The notes under the pieces: generated by a model
Seen by the model: the letters and a program-made list of their open reading frames with translations, nothing else
Database searches by the model: none
What the model was told of the DNA's origin: nothing
Shown here: in pieces, positions 6,306-13,577 of the stretch
Layout: every line of letters starts with the position of its first letter
Position numbering within the stretch: position 1 is the first letter of the stretch
Assembly: GCA_900552885.1 (NCBI GenBank)
Contig: USBM01000004.1
Span: forward strand, 1-23,928
Length of the DNA stretch: 23,928 nt
Origin: an uncultured Clostridium sp.
GTDB taxonomy: Bacteria; Bacillota; Clostridia; Lachnospirales; Lachnospiraceae
Direction of reading: 5' to 3'
Translations under genes and position numbers: made by a program

Positions 6306-8132
6306 TTATACCTGCTTTCCCATCAGACTTTTCCAGCGGGCTAATTCTACAAAAATATCTTCCATACGGCTTATCTGTGTATGAACGGAATATCCCATCT
6401 GTTGCAGAGTAAGCAGAATCCGGTTACCAACCGGAACAGAAAGTCCCAATTGTTCTAACCGGTATATCTGATTATACACAGCCCACACCGGGCCATCCAT
6501 ACACTTTCTGCCCTGATCCATAACAATAATCCGATCTGCATATTCAGCAACCTCTTCCATCGAATGGGAAACCAGCACAATTCCAATGCCCTGCTTTTCT
6601 TGCAGATCTTTCAGCATCTGTAAAATTGCCTTTGCTGAATACGGATCAAGTCCTGCCGTTGGTTCATCTAACACCAGATACTCCGGCTGCATAGCCAGGA
6701 TACCTGCCATTGCAACTCTTCTTTTCTGACCACCCGATAACTGTAGTGGTGAACTATCATATATCGTATCCGGCAATCCAACCGCCTCAATTGCCTCATA
6801 TGCACGCTTTTGAGCTTCTACTCTGCTGATATCCATATTCTCCGGACCGAAACATACATCTTTCTCCACCGTCTCAGCGAACAACTGGTACTCCGGATAT
6901 TGAAAAACAAGACCAACTTTCTGGCGTAATTCCTTCATCGAAAAGTCAGAATCTGTTATATCCTGTCCATCATAATAGACATTTCCTTCTGTTGGAAGAT
7001 ATAAACCATTCAAATGCTGCATCAAAGTGGACTTTCCGGATCCCGTATGTCCAATGACAGCGACAAATTCCCCCTTGCCAATATGCAATGACACATCATC
7101 TAACGCCTTACGTTCATCCGCATATCCCTTGTTATATATATAGCTGACATGATTCAGTAAAATTCCTTCCTTGGGTTTGTCCACTCCATCTGTGGGGCTG
7201 TCTGCGAACACTGCATCTGCAGTTCCCTTCTTATCCGGCCAATCGCCTACACCCCCTTGCGCATATGCTTCTTTCAGACATGCAAGCAAATCCTGCTCGG
7301 TATGAATCCGACTACACATTCTGTCTGTCAGAATCTTCTCCTGACGCATGTATTCCATATATTGGTAAAATACAGGCAGGCATAGTCCACAGTCCTCCAA
7401 TAATGCTTTCTGTGCAAAGATCTTCGCAGGCGTTCCTTGTGCTGCCACCTGTCCTGACTTCATCACAAATACGCGGTCTGCCGCTAACACTTCATCCATA
7501 TGATGCGTAATTAAAATAACGGTAATTCCATTCTCTTCCTGCAACCGCTTTGCTACTGCAATCATATTCTTTCGTCCCTGAGGATCTAACATTGCAGTTG
7601 CCTCATCAAATATAATACATTTCGGATGCATCGCAAGCACCCCCGCAATCGCAACACGCTGTTTCTGCCCTCCTGACAGATGATTCGGTGACTGATTACG
7701 AAATGCATTCATTCCCATCTCATTTAGTGCTGCATCCACCCGATTCCAGATATCGGCTGTTGCTACCCCCAGATTCTCCGGTCCAAATGCCACATCTTCT
7801 TCCACCAGATTGCCTACGATCTGATTATCCGGATTCTGAAATACCATTCCGGCAGTCTGTCGGATTGCTAAATGATTCTCCTCTTCTTCGGTACTCATGC
7901 CATCTACTATAACCTCACCCTCACTTGGGAATAACAGGGCATTGATATGCTTGGCAAGCGTAGATTTACCGGAACCATTTCTCCCCAAAATAGCGATAAA
8001 CTGCCCCTCTGTCACCTCAAGCGAAACATCTTTCAATGCCTCCACCATATCCTGTACATTGCCTTCCGCATCCCGTCGAAAATATTCAAATGTCACGTTC
8101 TTAATATCAATCAATTTCTGTCTTATATCCAT
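6306..8132 (-). CDS. ecfA: Fused ECF transporter ATPase (EcfA1-EcfA2 in one chain)
   Basis: A 608-residue protein with two complete ABC ATPase domains that power an ECF importer together with EcfT. Domain 1 (about 7-245): Walker A GRNGSGKST (50-58), Q-loop FQNPDNQ, signature LSGGQKQR (152-159), Walker B CIIFDEA (172-178), H-loop His210. Domain 2 (about 324-600): Walker A GHTGSGKST (361-369), signature LSGGQKRR (465-472), Walker B YLVLDEPT (485-492), H-loop His523. The DEATAMLDP versus DEPTAGLDP wording suggests an EcfA1-like first half and EcfA2-like second half. In most bacteria these are two adjacent genes; here a linker of about 75 residues (248-323) joins them. No key residue is missing in either site. 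It follows the rplQ terminator and precedes ecfT. Confidence 0.95.
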   Translation of the reverse strand: MDIRQKLIDIKNVTFEYFRRDAEGNVQDMVEALKDVSLEVTEGQFIAILGRNGSGKSTLAKHINALLFPSEGEVIVDGMSTEEEENHLAIRQTAGMVFQNPDNQIVGNLVEEDVAFGPENLGVATADIWNRVDAALNEMGMNAFRNQSPNHLSGGQKQRVAIAGVLAMHPKCIIFDEATAMLDPQGRKNMIAVAKRLQEENGITVILITHHMDEVLAADRVFVMKSGQVAAQGTPAKIFAQKALLEDCGLCLPVFYQYMEYMRQEKILTDRMCSRIHTEQDLLACLKEAYAQGGVGDWPDKKGTADAVFADSPTDGVDKPKEGILLNHVSYIYNKGYADERKALDDVSLHIGKGEFVAVIGHTGSGKSTLMQHLNGLYLPTEGNVYYDGQDITDSDFSMKELRQKVGLVFQYPEYQLFAETVEKDVCFGPENMDISRVEAQKRAYEAIEAVGLPDTIYDSSPLQLSGGQKRRVAMAGILAMQPEYLVLDEPTAGLDPYSAKAILQMLKDLQEKQGIGIVLVSHSMEEVAEYADRIIVMDQGRKCMDGPVWAVYNQIYRLEQLGLSVPVGNRILLTLQQMGYSVHTQISRMEDIFVELARWKSLMGKQV

Positions 8133-8160
8133 TGTTCTCTCCCGGTTGCTATATTATCTA

Positions 8161-8216
8161 ATAGAAGAATACGAAAACCTTATTCTAACACACATAAGTC
8201 TTTCGTATTCCTCTAT
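8161..8216 (-). other. 16-bp inverted repeat upstream of ecfA
   Basis: The arms 8161-8176 and 8201-8216 are reverse complements at 15 of 16 positions; the inner ten (GAATACGAAA / TTTCGTATTC) match perfectly. A nested CTTAT/ATAAG lies inside. There is no U tract. The space between the arms contains a TGT-TAGAAT extended -10-like element (TAGAAT at 8182-8187) but no good -35. It may be an operator pair, a leader hairpin or a promoter region for the ecf genes. Confidence 0.5.
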
Positions 8217-8239
8217 CTTCATACCAGACCATAATCCCC

Positions 8240-8277
8240 AACAAAGCAAAACAGGGGACTGTAACACTACAGTCCCC
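8240..8277 (-). terminator. Strong intrinsic terminator after rplQ
   Basis: A perfect 10-bp stem GGGGACTGTA (8254-8263) with TACAGTCCCC (8268-8277) and a 4-nt loop. In the minus-strand RNA it is followed by a U-rich stretch (TGTTTTGCTTTG). It begins about 18 nt after the rplQ stop and marks the end of the ribosomal supercluster transcript. Confidence 0.92.
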
Positions 8278-8295
8278 ATGACATCACCTATTGTC

Positions 8296-8832
8296 TTATA
8301 CTAACTCGATGATAACTTCCATTGCAGCATCACCCTTACGAGGTCCGATCTTGATGATTCTTGTGTAACCACCATTACGTCCAGCATACTTAGGGCCATA
8401 CTCGTTGAATAACTTCTCAGTTAAGTCAACCTTCTTAGTTCCTCTCTTCTTACCAGCAGCATCAGTTGGAACTTCAACTACAGGATAAAGAACCTTTAAC
8501 ATCTGTCTTCTTGCATGTAACTTAGATGGCTGATCCTTCTTAACAGTCTTCTCAACTTCATCATAAACAGTAACTTTCTTACCATCCACAACTTCTTTCA
8601 CTCTCTTGCCATCTTTGTCTTTCTTAGCAACCTTGGCAGTTACGGTAACTTCATCATAGTTATCTTTCTCTTTTACTGCCATTGTGATCAAGCTCTCAGC
8701 AATCTTACGAATCTCTTTCGCTCTTGCCTCTGTTGTCTTAATCTTACCATTGTATAATAACTGTGTTACCTGATTACGAAGTAACGCTTTTCTTGCTGCC
8801 TGTTTCTTACCAAGCTTTCTATACATTGCCAT
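8296..8832 (-). CDS. rplQ: Large ribosomal subunit protein bL17, extended form
   Basis: L17 of the 50S subunit, last gene of the alpha operon. The N-terminal MYRKLGKKQAARKALLRNQV and the C-terminal KLFNEYGPKYAGRNGGYTRI plus IKIGPRKGDAAMEVIIELV mark the family. At 178 residues it is about 50-60 longer than the usual 113-127. The extra length is a Lys/Asp/Val-rich insertion at about 55-104 (repeating VKEVVDGKKVTVYDEVEKTV-like strands) and a smaller one at about 119-136. Both sit between the conserved halves without disturbing the frame. ATG start with AGGAGG 9 nt upstream. The identity is secure; the insertion is probably a lineage trait. Confidence 0.96.
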   Translation of the reverse strand: MAMYRKLGKKQAARKALLRNQVTQLLYNGKIKTTEARAKEIRKIAESLITMAVKEKDNYDEVTVTAKVAKKDKDGKRVKEVVDGKKVTVYDEVEKTVKKDQPSKLHARRQMLKVLYPVVEVPTDAAGKKRGTKKVDLTEKLFNEYGPKYAGRNGGYTRIIKIGPRKGDAAMEVIIELV

Positions 8833-8892
8833 GATGTATGTCCTCCTTCACTTTGCTTACTAAACCTTCGGCTTAAGTGTTCTCTCTTCTTA

Positions 8893-9849
8893 TTATTCTT
8901 CTCCGTTATTCAATGAAAGGCCTAATTCTTTTAACTTATTCAGCACTTCTTCTAAAGACTTGCGTCCTAAGTTACGAACCTTCATCATATCTTCCGGAGT
9001 CTTGCTTGTCAGCTCTTCTACTGTATTAATACCTGCTCTCTTCAAGCAGTTGAATGAACGAACGGATAACTCCAATTCATCAATGTTCATCTCTAATACT
9101 TTCTCTTTCTCGTTGTCTTCTTTCTCTACCATAACCTCTGCTGACTTGGCATTCTCTGATAGATCAATAAACAAACTCAAATGCTCACTTAATACTTTTG
9201 CAGCTAAGCTTACCGCCTCATCTGGAGCTAATGTACCATTGGTATATACGTCTAATGTAAGCTTATCATAATCTGTGATCTGACCTACACGAGTATTCTC
9301 TACTGTGAGATTCACACGCTCAACCGGTGTGTAAATTGAATCGATAGCGATAACATCAATCGATGTATCATCTTTCTTATTCTTGTCAGATCCAACATAA
9401 CCTCTACCTTTTGTGATAGTAAGTTCCATATCAAATCTTGCATCCGGACCACTTAATGTTGCGATCACCTGATCCGGATTCAAAATCTCAATGTCACTAT
9501 CTACATGAATATCTGCTGCGGTAACCACACCTTCGCCAACATACTCAATATAAGCCTGCTTTGGCTCATTAGAGCTGCTATTATTCTTAATTGCCAATTC
9601 CTTGATGTTCATGATAATCTCAGTTACATCTTCTTTCACGCCTGGAATTGAGCTGAACTCATGTAAAACACCTTTGATCTTTACATAACTAACAGCGGAA
9701 CCTGGCAAAGATGATAACATAATTCTTCTCAAAGAGTTACCAAGGGTTGTACCATAGCCTCTCTCTAAAGGTTCTACTACAAATTTACCGTATCTGTTGT
9801 CTTCTGAAATCTCTGCGATCTCAATTCTTGGTTTTTCGAATTCAAACAC
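8893..9849 (-). CDS. rpoA: RNA polymerase alpha subunit
   Basis: Alpha subunit, 318 residues. Residues 1-230 form the N-terminal domain that dimerises and assembles beta and beta' (VEPLERGYGTTLGNSLRRIM is the hallmark near the start). An acidic linker follows, then the C-terminal domain from about 250 that binds UP elements and activators (ELELSVRSFNCLKRAGINTV, then NLGRKSLEEVLNKLKELGL). The start codon is GTG (9847-9849) with AGGAGG 8 nt upstream. It lies between rpsD and rplQ, the usual alpha operon order. Confidence 0.98.
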   Translation of the reverse strand: MFEFEKPRIEIAEISEDNRYGKFVVEPLERGYGTTLGNSLRRIMLSSLPGSAVSYVKIKGVLHEFSSIPGVKEDVTEIIMNIKELAIKNNSSSNEPKQAYIEYVGEGVVTAADIHVDSDIEILNPDQVIATLSGPDARFDMELTITKGRGYVGSDKNKKDDTSIDVIAIDSIYTPVERVNLTVENTRVGQITDYDKLTLDVYTNGTLAPDEAVSLAAKVLSEHLSLFIDLSENAKSAEVMVEKEDNEKEKVLEMNIDELELSVRSFNCLKRAGINTVEELTSKTPEDMMKVRNLGRKSLEEVLNKLKELGLSLNNGEE

Positions 9850-9891
9850 GTTCGGAACCTCCTTTAGGTTTCATAATCTACCGATTATTGA

Positions 9892-10485
9892 CTACTTAGA
9901 ATATAACTCGACGATAAGTGTTTCATTAACAGGAACATCAATCTGCTCTCTTAATGGTAACTCTGTAACAGTACCGCAAAGGTTCTCCTGATCAGACTCT
10001 AACCATGCCGGAACTAATCTTCCTGCTGTAACCTCTAAAATATCTTTGTATCTCTGTAAAGATTTGCTCTTCTCGCGAATCTCAATCTTATCTCCAGCCT
10101 TTACTCTGTAAGAAGGAATATTAACGCACTTACCATTCACTAATACATGCTTATGGTCAACGATCTGTCTAGCTTCCTTACGGGTTCTGGCAAAACCTAA
10201 ACGATATACAACGTTATCTAATCTGCACTCTAAGAGAACCATTAAGTTCGGACCTGTTAATCCTTTCATTCTCTCTGCAGTTGCGTAAAGATTACGGAAA
10301 GGTTTCTCTAATACGCCATAAATGAACTTAGCTTTCTGCTTCTCACGAAGCTGTAAGCCATACTCGCTCATCTTTCTATTTGCTCTAACTAACTGTCTGT
10401 TTGACTTCTTATCAATTCCAAGAACTTGAGGCTCCATACCTAAAGATCTGCATCTCTTAAGAACTGGGGTTCTATCTACTGCCAT
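9892..10485 (-). CDS. rpsD: Small ribosomal subunit protein uS4
   Basis: S4 nucleates 30S assembly by binding the 5' domain of 16S rRNA. In some bacteria it also represses its own operon. The 197-residue protein has the N-terminal helical domain (MAVDRTPVLKRCRSLGMEP) and the S4 RNA-binding domain (RLDNVVYRLGFARTRKEARQ, then HVLVNGKCVNIPSYRVKAGD). Only one cysteine (Cys12) remains in the N-terminal region, so this is the zinc-free C-minus form. It sits between rpsK and rpoA as in the E. coli alpha operon, unlike B. subtilis where rpsD is elsewhere. This matters for the leader proposed before rpsM. Confidence 0.98.
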   Translation of the reverse strand: MAVDRTPVLKRCRSLGMEPQVLGIDKKSNRQLVRANRKMSEYGLQLREKQKAKFIYGVLEKPFRNLYATAERMKGLTGPNLMVLLECRLDNVVYRLGFARTRKEARQIVDHKHVLVNGKCVNIPSYRVKAGDKIEIREKSKSLQRYKDILEVTAGRLVPAWLESDQENLCGTVTELPLREQIDVPVNETLIVELYSK

Positions 10486-10501
10486 CTAATTGTACCTCCT
10501 A

Positions 10502-10894
10502 TTACACTCTTCTACGTTTTGGTGGACGACATCCATTATGTGGAACTGGAGTCACGTCACGAATACTCAATACTTCAAGACCTGCTGCCTGAAGCGCACG
10601 AATTGCTGCCTCACGACCAGAACCCGGTCCCTTAACCATAACGTCAACTTTCTTCAAACCGTGAATAAGAGCTGCCTTAGTTGCAGTCTCTGCTGCCATC
10701 TGTGCTGCGTAAGGAGTTGACTTCTTAGAACCCTTAAATCCTAACTCACCAGCACTTGCCCATGAAAGTGCATTACCTTCATTATCAGTTAATGTAACAA
10801 TTGTATTATTAAAAGATGACTGAATGTGTGCCTGACCGTGCTCAACGTTCTTCTTAACACGCTTCTTAGTCACTTTTTTTGTAACTTTAGCCAT
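10502..10894 (-). CDS. rpsK: Small ribosomal subunit protein uS11
   Basis: S11 of the 30S platform, close to the Shine-Dalgarno helix in the mRNA exit. The 130-residue length and the signature are canonical: HIQSSFNNTIVTLTDNEGN near the N-terminus, SAGELGFKGSKKSTPYAAQ, VKGPGSGREAAIRALQ, and the basic DVTPVPHNGCRPPKRRRV end. ATG start with AGGAGG upstream. The gap to rpsM is 47 nt and to rpsD 16 nt, so it is co-transcribed with both. Confidence 0.98.
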   Translation of the reverse strand: MAKVTKKVTKKRVKKNVEHGQAHIQSSFNNTIVTLTDNEGNALSWASAGELGFKGSKKSTPYAAQMAAETATKAALIHGLKKVDVMVKGPGSGREAAIRALQAAGLEVLSIRDVTPVPHNGCRPPKRRRV

Positions 10895-10941
10895 TAAACT
10901 TGACCTCCTGCTAATAATAAATAAAATTCAATCTATCCAAA

Positions 10942-11310
10942 TTACTTCTTCTTATTTGCAACGGTTCTCTTAGGACCCTTACGTGTTCTTGCGTTTGTCT
11001 TAGTCTTCTGACCACGAACCGGCAAGCCCTGTCTATGACGTTTACCACGGTAACAACCGATCTCCTGTAAACGCTTAATATTCAAAGCGATCTCTCTACG
11101 TAAATCACCTTCTACCACCTGTGTCTCATTGATGATCTCACTGATTCTCTTAACCTCATCATCAGTTAAATCACGAACACGGGTATCAGGATTAACATTT
11201 GCTTCTTTTAAAATACGCTGAGATGATGTAAGTCCGATACCATAAATATAAGTAAGACCGATCTCAATACGTTTTTCTCTTGGTAAATCTACACCTGAAA
11301 TACGAGCCAT
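10942..11310 (-). CDS. rpsM: Small ribosomal subunit protein uS13
   Basis: S13 of the 30S head, contacting 50S bridges and the P-site tRNA through its basic tail. It begins MARISGVDLPREKRIEIGLT, carries YIYGIGLTSSQRIL and CYRGKRHRQGLPVRGQKTK, and ends with an intact basic tail (ARTRKGPKRTVANKKK); 122 residues. The Shine-Dalgarno GGAGG is 12 nt from the ATG, longer than for its neighbours (5-10 nt), which may lower initiation or allow control. It is preceded by a 283-nt non-coding gap. Confidence 0.98.
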   Translation of the reverse strand: MARISGVDLPREKRIEIGLTYIYGIGLTSSQRILKEANVNPDTRVRDLTDDEVKRISEIINETQVVEGDLRREIALNIKRLQEIGCYRGKRHRQGLPVRGQKTKTNARTRKGPKRTVANKKK

Positions 11311-11593
11311 TGTGACTGTGCACCTCCATAAATTAATACTTTTTCTTCCTTGTGAATACCTGTAAGCCTTGACGTATCCGTATGTATGATAACAAACGGG
11401 TGAAATGCATACGTGTTACTTTCAGTATCCATTCTATTGATATGTTGCATAGGCTAATGACAACCTATACTACAGCCGCTTTCAAAAATCATCTTCCATA
11501 TTAATAATGATAATATAGAAGGAACTTCACACTGGGAATACAGTGCTACTTTGGTTACTAAGCATTCTGGGTTACTGATGGGCTATCATCATA
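11311..11593 (-). promoter_or_regulatory. 283-nt non-coding gap before rpsM (candidate alpha-operon leader)
   Basis: This is by far the longest gap inside the ribosomal cluster. In the RNA it can form CACTG/CAGTG (around 11535-11550), several competing short pairings around 11438-11485 (ATAGG/CCTAT and GGCT/AGCC share the same 3' strand, a pseudoknot-like arrangement), and CCGTTTGT/ACATACGG with one mismatch (about 11378-11399). I see no open frame with a binding site and no U-tract terminator. The position matches the place where S4 binds the alpha operon leader in E. coli; S4 (rpsD) is in this operon. Confidence 0.45.
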
Positions 11594-11707
11594 TTATCCC
11601 TGTCTCTGCTTATGCTTTGGGTTCTCACAGATAACTCTGATACTACCTTTTCTTTTAATGATTTTGCACTTATCGCAAATTGGTTTTACGGATGCTCTAA
11701 CCTTCAT
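11594..11707 (-). CDS. rpmJ: Large ribosomal subunit protein bL36
   Basis: A 37-residue protein, the smallest ribosomal protein, in the 50S subunit near 23S rRNA helices of domains II, V and VI. It reads MKVRASVKPICDKCKIIKRK, then GSIRVICENPKHKQRQG. The zinc ligands Cys11, Cys14, Cys27 and His32 are all present, so this is the zinc-binding form. ATG at 11705-11707 with AAGGAG upstream. It is the usual neighbour between infA and rpsM, but here it has its own promoter upstream and a long gap downstream. Confidence 0.96.
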   Translation of the reverse strand: MKVRASVKPICDKCKIIKRKGSIRVICENPKHKQRQG

Positions 11708-11723
11708 TAAAATCTCTCCTTTC

Positions 11724-11755
11724 AAAACGGTTCACCGACTTTTCTGTAAAAAGTC
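11724..11755 (-). promoter_or_regulatory. Two mutually exclusive hairpins in the rpmJ leader
   Basis: In the minus-strand RNA GACTTTT/AAAAGTC (11737-11755, 7 bp, 5-nt loop) shares its 3' strand with a second hairpin, AAAA-(GT)-CGG/CCG-TTTT (11724-11743, 4-nt loop). Only one can form at a time, an arrangement seen in attenuators. The second ends in a short U run just before the rpmJ binding site. Confidence 0.35.
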
Positions 11756-11769
11756 CGCTACGAATAACT

Positions 11770-11798
11770 ATTCTACCATCTATGTCTTTCCATTGCAA
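11770..11798 (-). promoter_or_regulatory. Promoter upstream of rpmJ
   Basis: Minus-strand TTGCAA (11793-11798), 17-bp spacer, TAGAAT (11770-11775), with a TGG just before the -10 making an extended -10 element. The match is 4/6 plus 5/6 with ideal spacing. Start expected near 11763, about 55 nt before rpmJ. Confidence 0.65.
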
Positions 11799-11837
11799 GT
11801 AATTTTTTCGACAAATATGAAAAATTTTACAAATTTC

Positions 11838-12056
11838 TTACTTTTCTCTCCACTTAATACGACCCTTGGTCAGATCATACGGAGATAATTCCAACGTAAC
11901 CTTATCACCAGGTAAAATTTTAATATAGTTCATTCTAAGCTTTCCACTGATATGTGCTAATACTTCATGACCATTTTCCAATTCTACTTTGAACATTGCA
12001 TTTGGCAACTTCTCTACTACTGTTCCTTCAATTTCAATTACATCTGCCTTTGACAT
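11838..12056 (-). CDS. infA: Translation initiation factor IF-1
   Basis: IF-1, 72 residues, a single OB-fold that occupies the 30S A site during initiation and helps IF-2 and IF-3. The signature is complete: MSKADVIEIEGTVVEKLPNA, MFKVELENGHEVLAHISGKL, RMNYIKILPGDKVTLELSPY, and the basic DLTKGRIKWREK end. AGGAGG lies upstream of the ATG. Some related genomes carry a small KOW-domain gene between map and infA; none is present in the 65-nt gap. A promoter at 12121-12149 should drive infA separately from map. Confidence 0.98.
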   Translation of the reverse strand: MSKADVIEIEGTVVEKLPNAMFKVELENGHEVLAHISGKLRMNYIKILPGDKVTLELSPYDLTKGRIKWREK

Positions 12057-12101
12057 ATCTACAAATCCTCCTGTTTTATAATCTCATATGACTCTTTGCA
12101 T

Positions 12102-12133
12102 ATTGCACTGTTTCTTCTATATTATAGTGCAAT
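12102..12133 (-). other. 8-bp inverted repeat across the map stop codon and infA promoter
   Basis: ATTGCACT (12102-12109) and AGTGCAAT (12126-12133) are perfect reverse complements with a 16-nt spacer. One arm overlaps the end of map and the -10 box described separately; the other lies near the expected start site. There is no U tract. It could be an operator or a processing hairpin. Confidence 0.4.
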
Positions 12134-12149
12134 GCCGGGAGCCTGTGAA
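12121..12149 (-). promoter_or_regulatory. Promoter of infA inside the end of map
   Basis: Minus-strand TTCACA (12144-12149, 5/6), exactly 17 bp, then TATAAT (12121-12126, 6/6). The TAA within the -10 box (12122-12124) is also the map stop codon. Start expected near 12114, giving an infA leader of about 58 nt. Confidence 0.7.
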
Positions 12150-12889
12150 AGAATCTCCGGTTCTCCCTCTGTTATTAGAATGGTATTCTCATAATGCGCA
12201 GATGGCATGCCATCCATTGTTACGACGGTCCAGTCATCATCTTCCCAGTACACATCATATGTGCCCATGTTGATCATTGGTTCTACCGCAATCGTTATAC
12301 CCGGACGAAGCTTCATACCTCTGCGAAGTCCACCAAAGTTTGGGACCTCCGGTTCCTCATGCAACTTAGATCCTACTCCGTGCCCAACCAGATCTCTCAC
12401 GACCGAATACCCATAGGACTCTGCATATTTCTGAACCGCTCTTCCAATATCAACTATATGATTGCCGGCAACTGCCTGTTTGATACCTTCAAAAAATGAT
12501 TGTTTGGTTACTTCCACCAGTTTCTTCACTTCATCCGATACAGCCGGCATGATCAAGGTTCTTGCCGCATCAGAATGATATCCTTTGTATATAACACCAG
12601 CATCTAAGCTTACAATATCATCTTCCTGTATGATCCGATGTTCATTCGGAATACCATGCACCACTTCTTCATTGATCGAAACACAAATCGAAGCAGGATA
12701 TCCATTATAATTCAGAAAGGATGGGATACATCCATAACTTCTGATAATCTCTTCTCCAATCCGGTCTACGTCTAATGTGGACATACCCGGTTTCACTTGT
12801 TTCGCAAGTTCATCATGTGTGATGGCGAGAATTCTTCCCGCCTCACGCATGAGTTCAATTTCTGCACTAGACTTAATTGAAACTGCCAT
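12122..12889 (-). CDS. map: Methionine aminopeptidase, type I
   Basis: Removes the N-terminal methionine from new proteins in the cytosol. It has 255 residues with the pita-bread fold and all five metal ligands: Asp96 and Asp107 (SLDAGVIYKGYHSDAARTL), His170 (GHGVGSKLHEEP), Glu203 (VEPMINMG) and Glu234 (HYENTI). His78 in VVHGIP is the conserved substrate-side histidine. There is no N-terminal zinc-finger extension. It starts 2 nt after the adk stop, so the two are translated together. Its stop codon lies within the -10 box of the infA promoter. Confidence 0.97.
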   Translation of the reverse strand: MAVSIKSSAEIELMREAGRILAITHDELAKQVKPGMSTLDVDRIGEEIIRSYGCIPSFLNYNGYPASICVSINEEVVHGIPNEHRIIQEDDIVSLDAGVIYKGYHSDAARTLIMPAVSDEVKKLVEVTKQSFFEGIKQAVAGNHIVDIGRAVQKYAESYGYSVVRDLVGHGVGSKLHEEPEVPNFGGLRRGMKLRPGITIAVEPMINMGTYDVYWEDDDWTVVTMDGMPSAHYENTILITEGEPEILSQAPGIAL

Positions 12890-12891
12890 TA

Positions 12892-13536
12892 TTATTCACC
12901 TAAAATCTTAACAATTGCTGCAAAGACATCATTCATATCCTGAGTTCCGTCTACTTCAGCAATAATTCCTTTGTTTGTATAGTAATCAATTAATGGCTGT
13001 GTCTGCTCATGATATACAGCAAGTCTGTTCTGAACAGTCTCCGGCTTGTCATCATCACGAATGATCAGATCACCACCACATGTATCACATTTGCCTTCTA
13101 CTTTGGTTGGGCTATATACAATATGATAAGTTGCTCCACAACCTACACATGCACGTCTTCCACCCATTCTGCGAACGATATTTTCATCTGGAACTTCTAC
13201 ATTGATTGCATAATCTACGCTCTCTCCGATTGCTGTCAAAGCTTTATCCAATGCTTCTGCCTGTGGAATTGTTCTCGGAAAACCATCTAACACATATCCA
13301 TTCTTACAATCCGGCTCTTTAAACCGGTCGATTACAAGATCTACTACCAGCTCGTCAGGTACAAGCAAGCCCTTGTCCATGTATTCTTTTGCCTTAGCAC
13401 CAAGCTCTGTACCGTTCTTAATGTTGGCACGGAAAATATCACCTGTTGAAATGTGTGGGATATTGTACTTAGCTGCGATCATTTTTGCCTGTGTTCCTTT
13501 ACCTGCTCCAGGCGCTCCTAACATGATAATCTTCAT
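12892..13536 (-). CDS. adk: Adenylate kinase, zinc-binding long form
   Basis: Interconverts ATP plus AMP and two ADP, balancing adenylate pools. It has 214 residues: P-loop GAPGAGKGTQ (7-16), AMP-binding STGDIFR and DGFPRT, and a long LID domain. The LID carries four cysteines (130, 133, 150, 153 as CVGC and CDTC), the zinc form typical of Gram-positive bacteria. ATG with AGGAGG 8 nt upstream. It lies between secY and map, the usual order, separated from secY by a 93-nt gap with a strong hairpin. Confidence 0.98.
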   Translation of the reverse strand: MKIIMLGAPGAGKGTQAKMIAAKYNIPHISTGDIFRANIKNGTELGAKAKEYMDKGLLVPDELVVDLVIDRFKEPDCKNGYVLDGFPRTIPQAEALDKALTAIGESVDYAINVEVPDENIVRRMGGRRACVGCGATYHIVYSPTKVEGKCDTCGGDLIIRDDDKPETVQNRLAVYHEQTQPLIDYYTNKGIIAEVDGTQDMNDVFAAIVKILGE

Positions 13537-13577
13537 AACCTCTTCCTCCTTTTATATGAAATCTTCTCTATGAACGT

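Noticed and set aside
11311..11593. A small protein gene or tRNA in the rpmJ-rpsM gap
   Set aside because: No frame with a binding site and no cloverleaf or CCA-like end was found; a leader is more likely.
12057..12121. A possible KOW-domain gene between map and infA
   Set aside because: Such a gene occurs in related genomes, but the 65-nt gap here holds only the promoter end, part of a repeat and the infA binding site.
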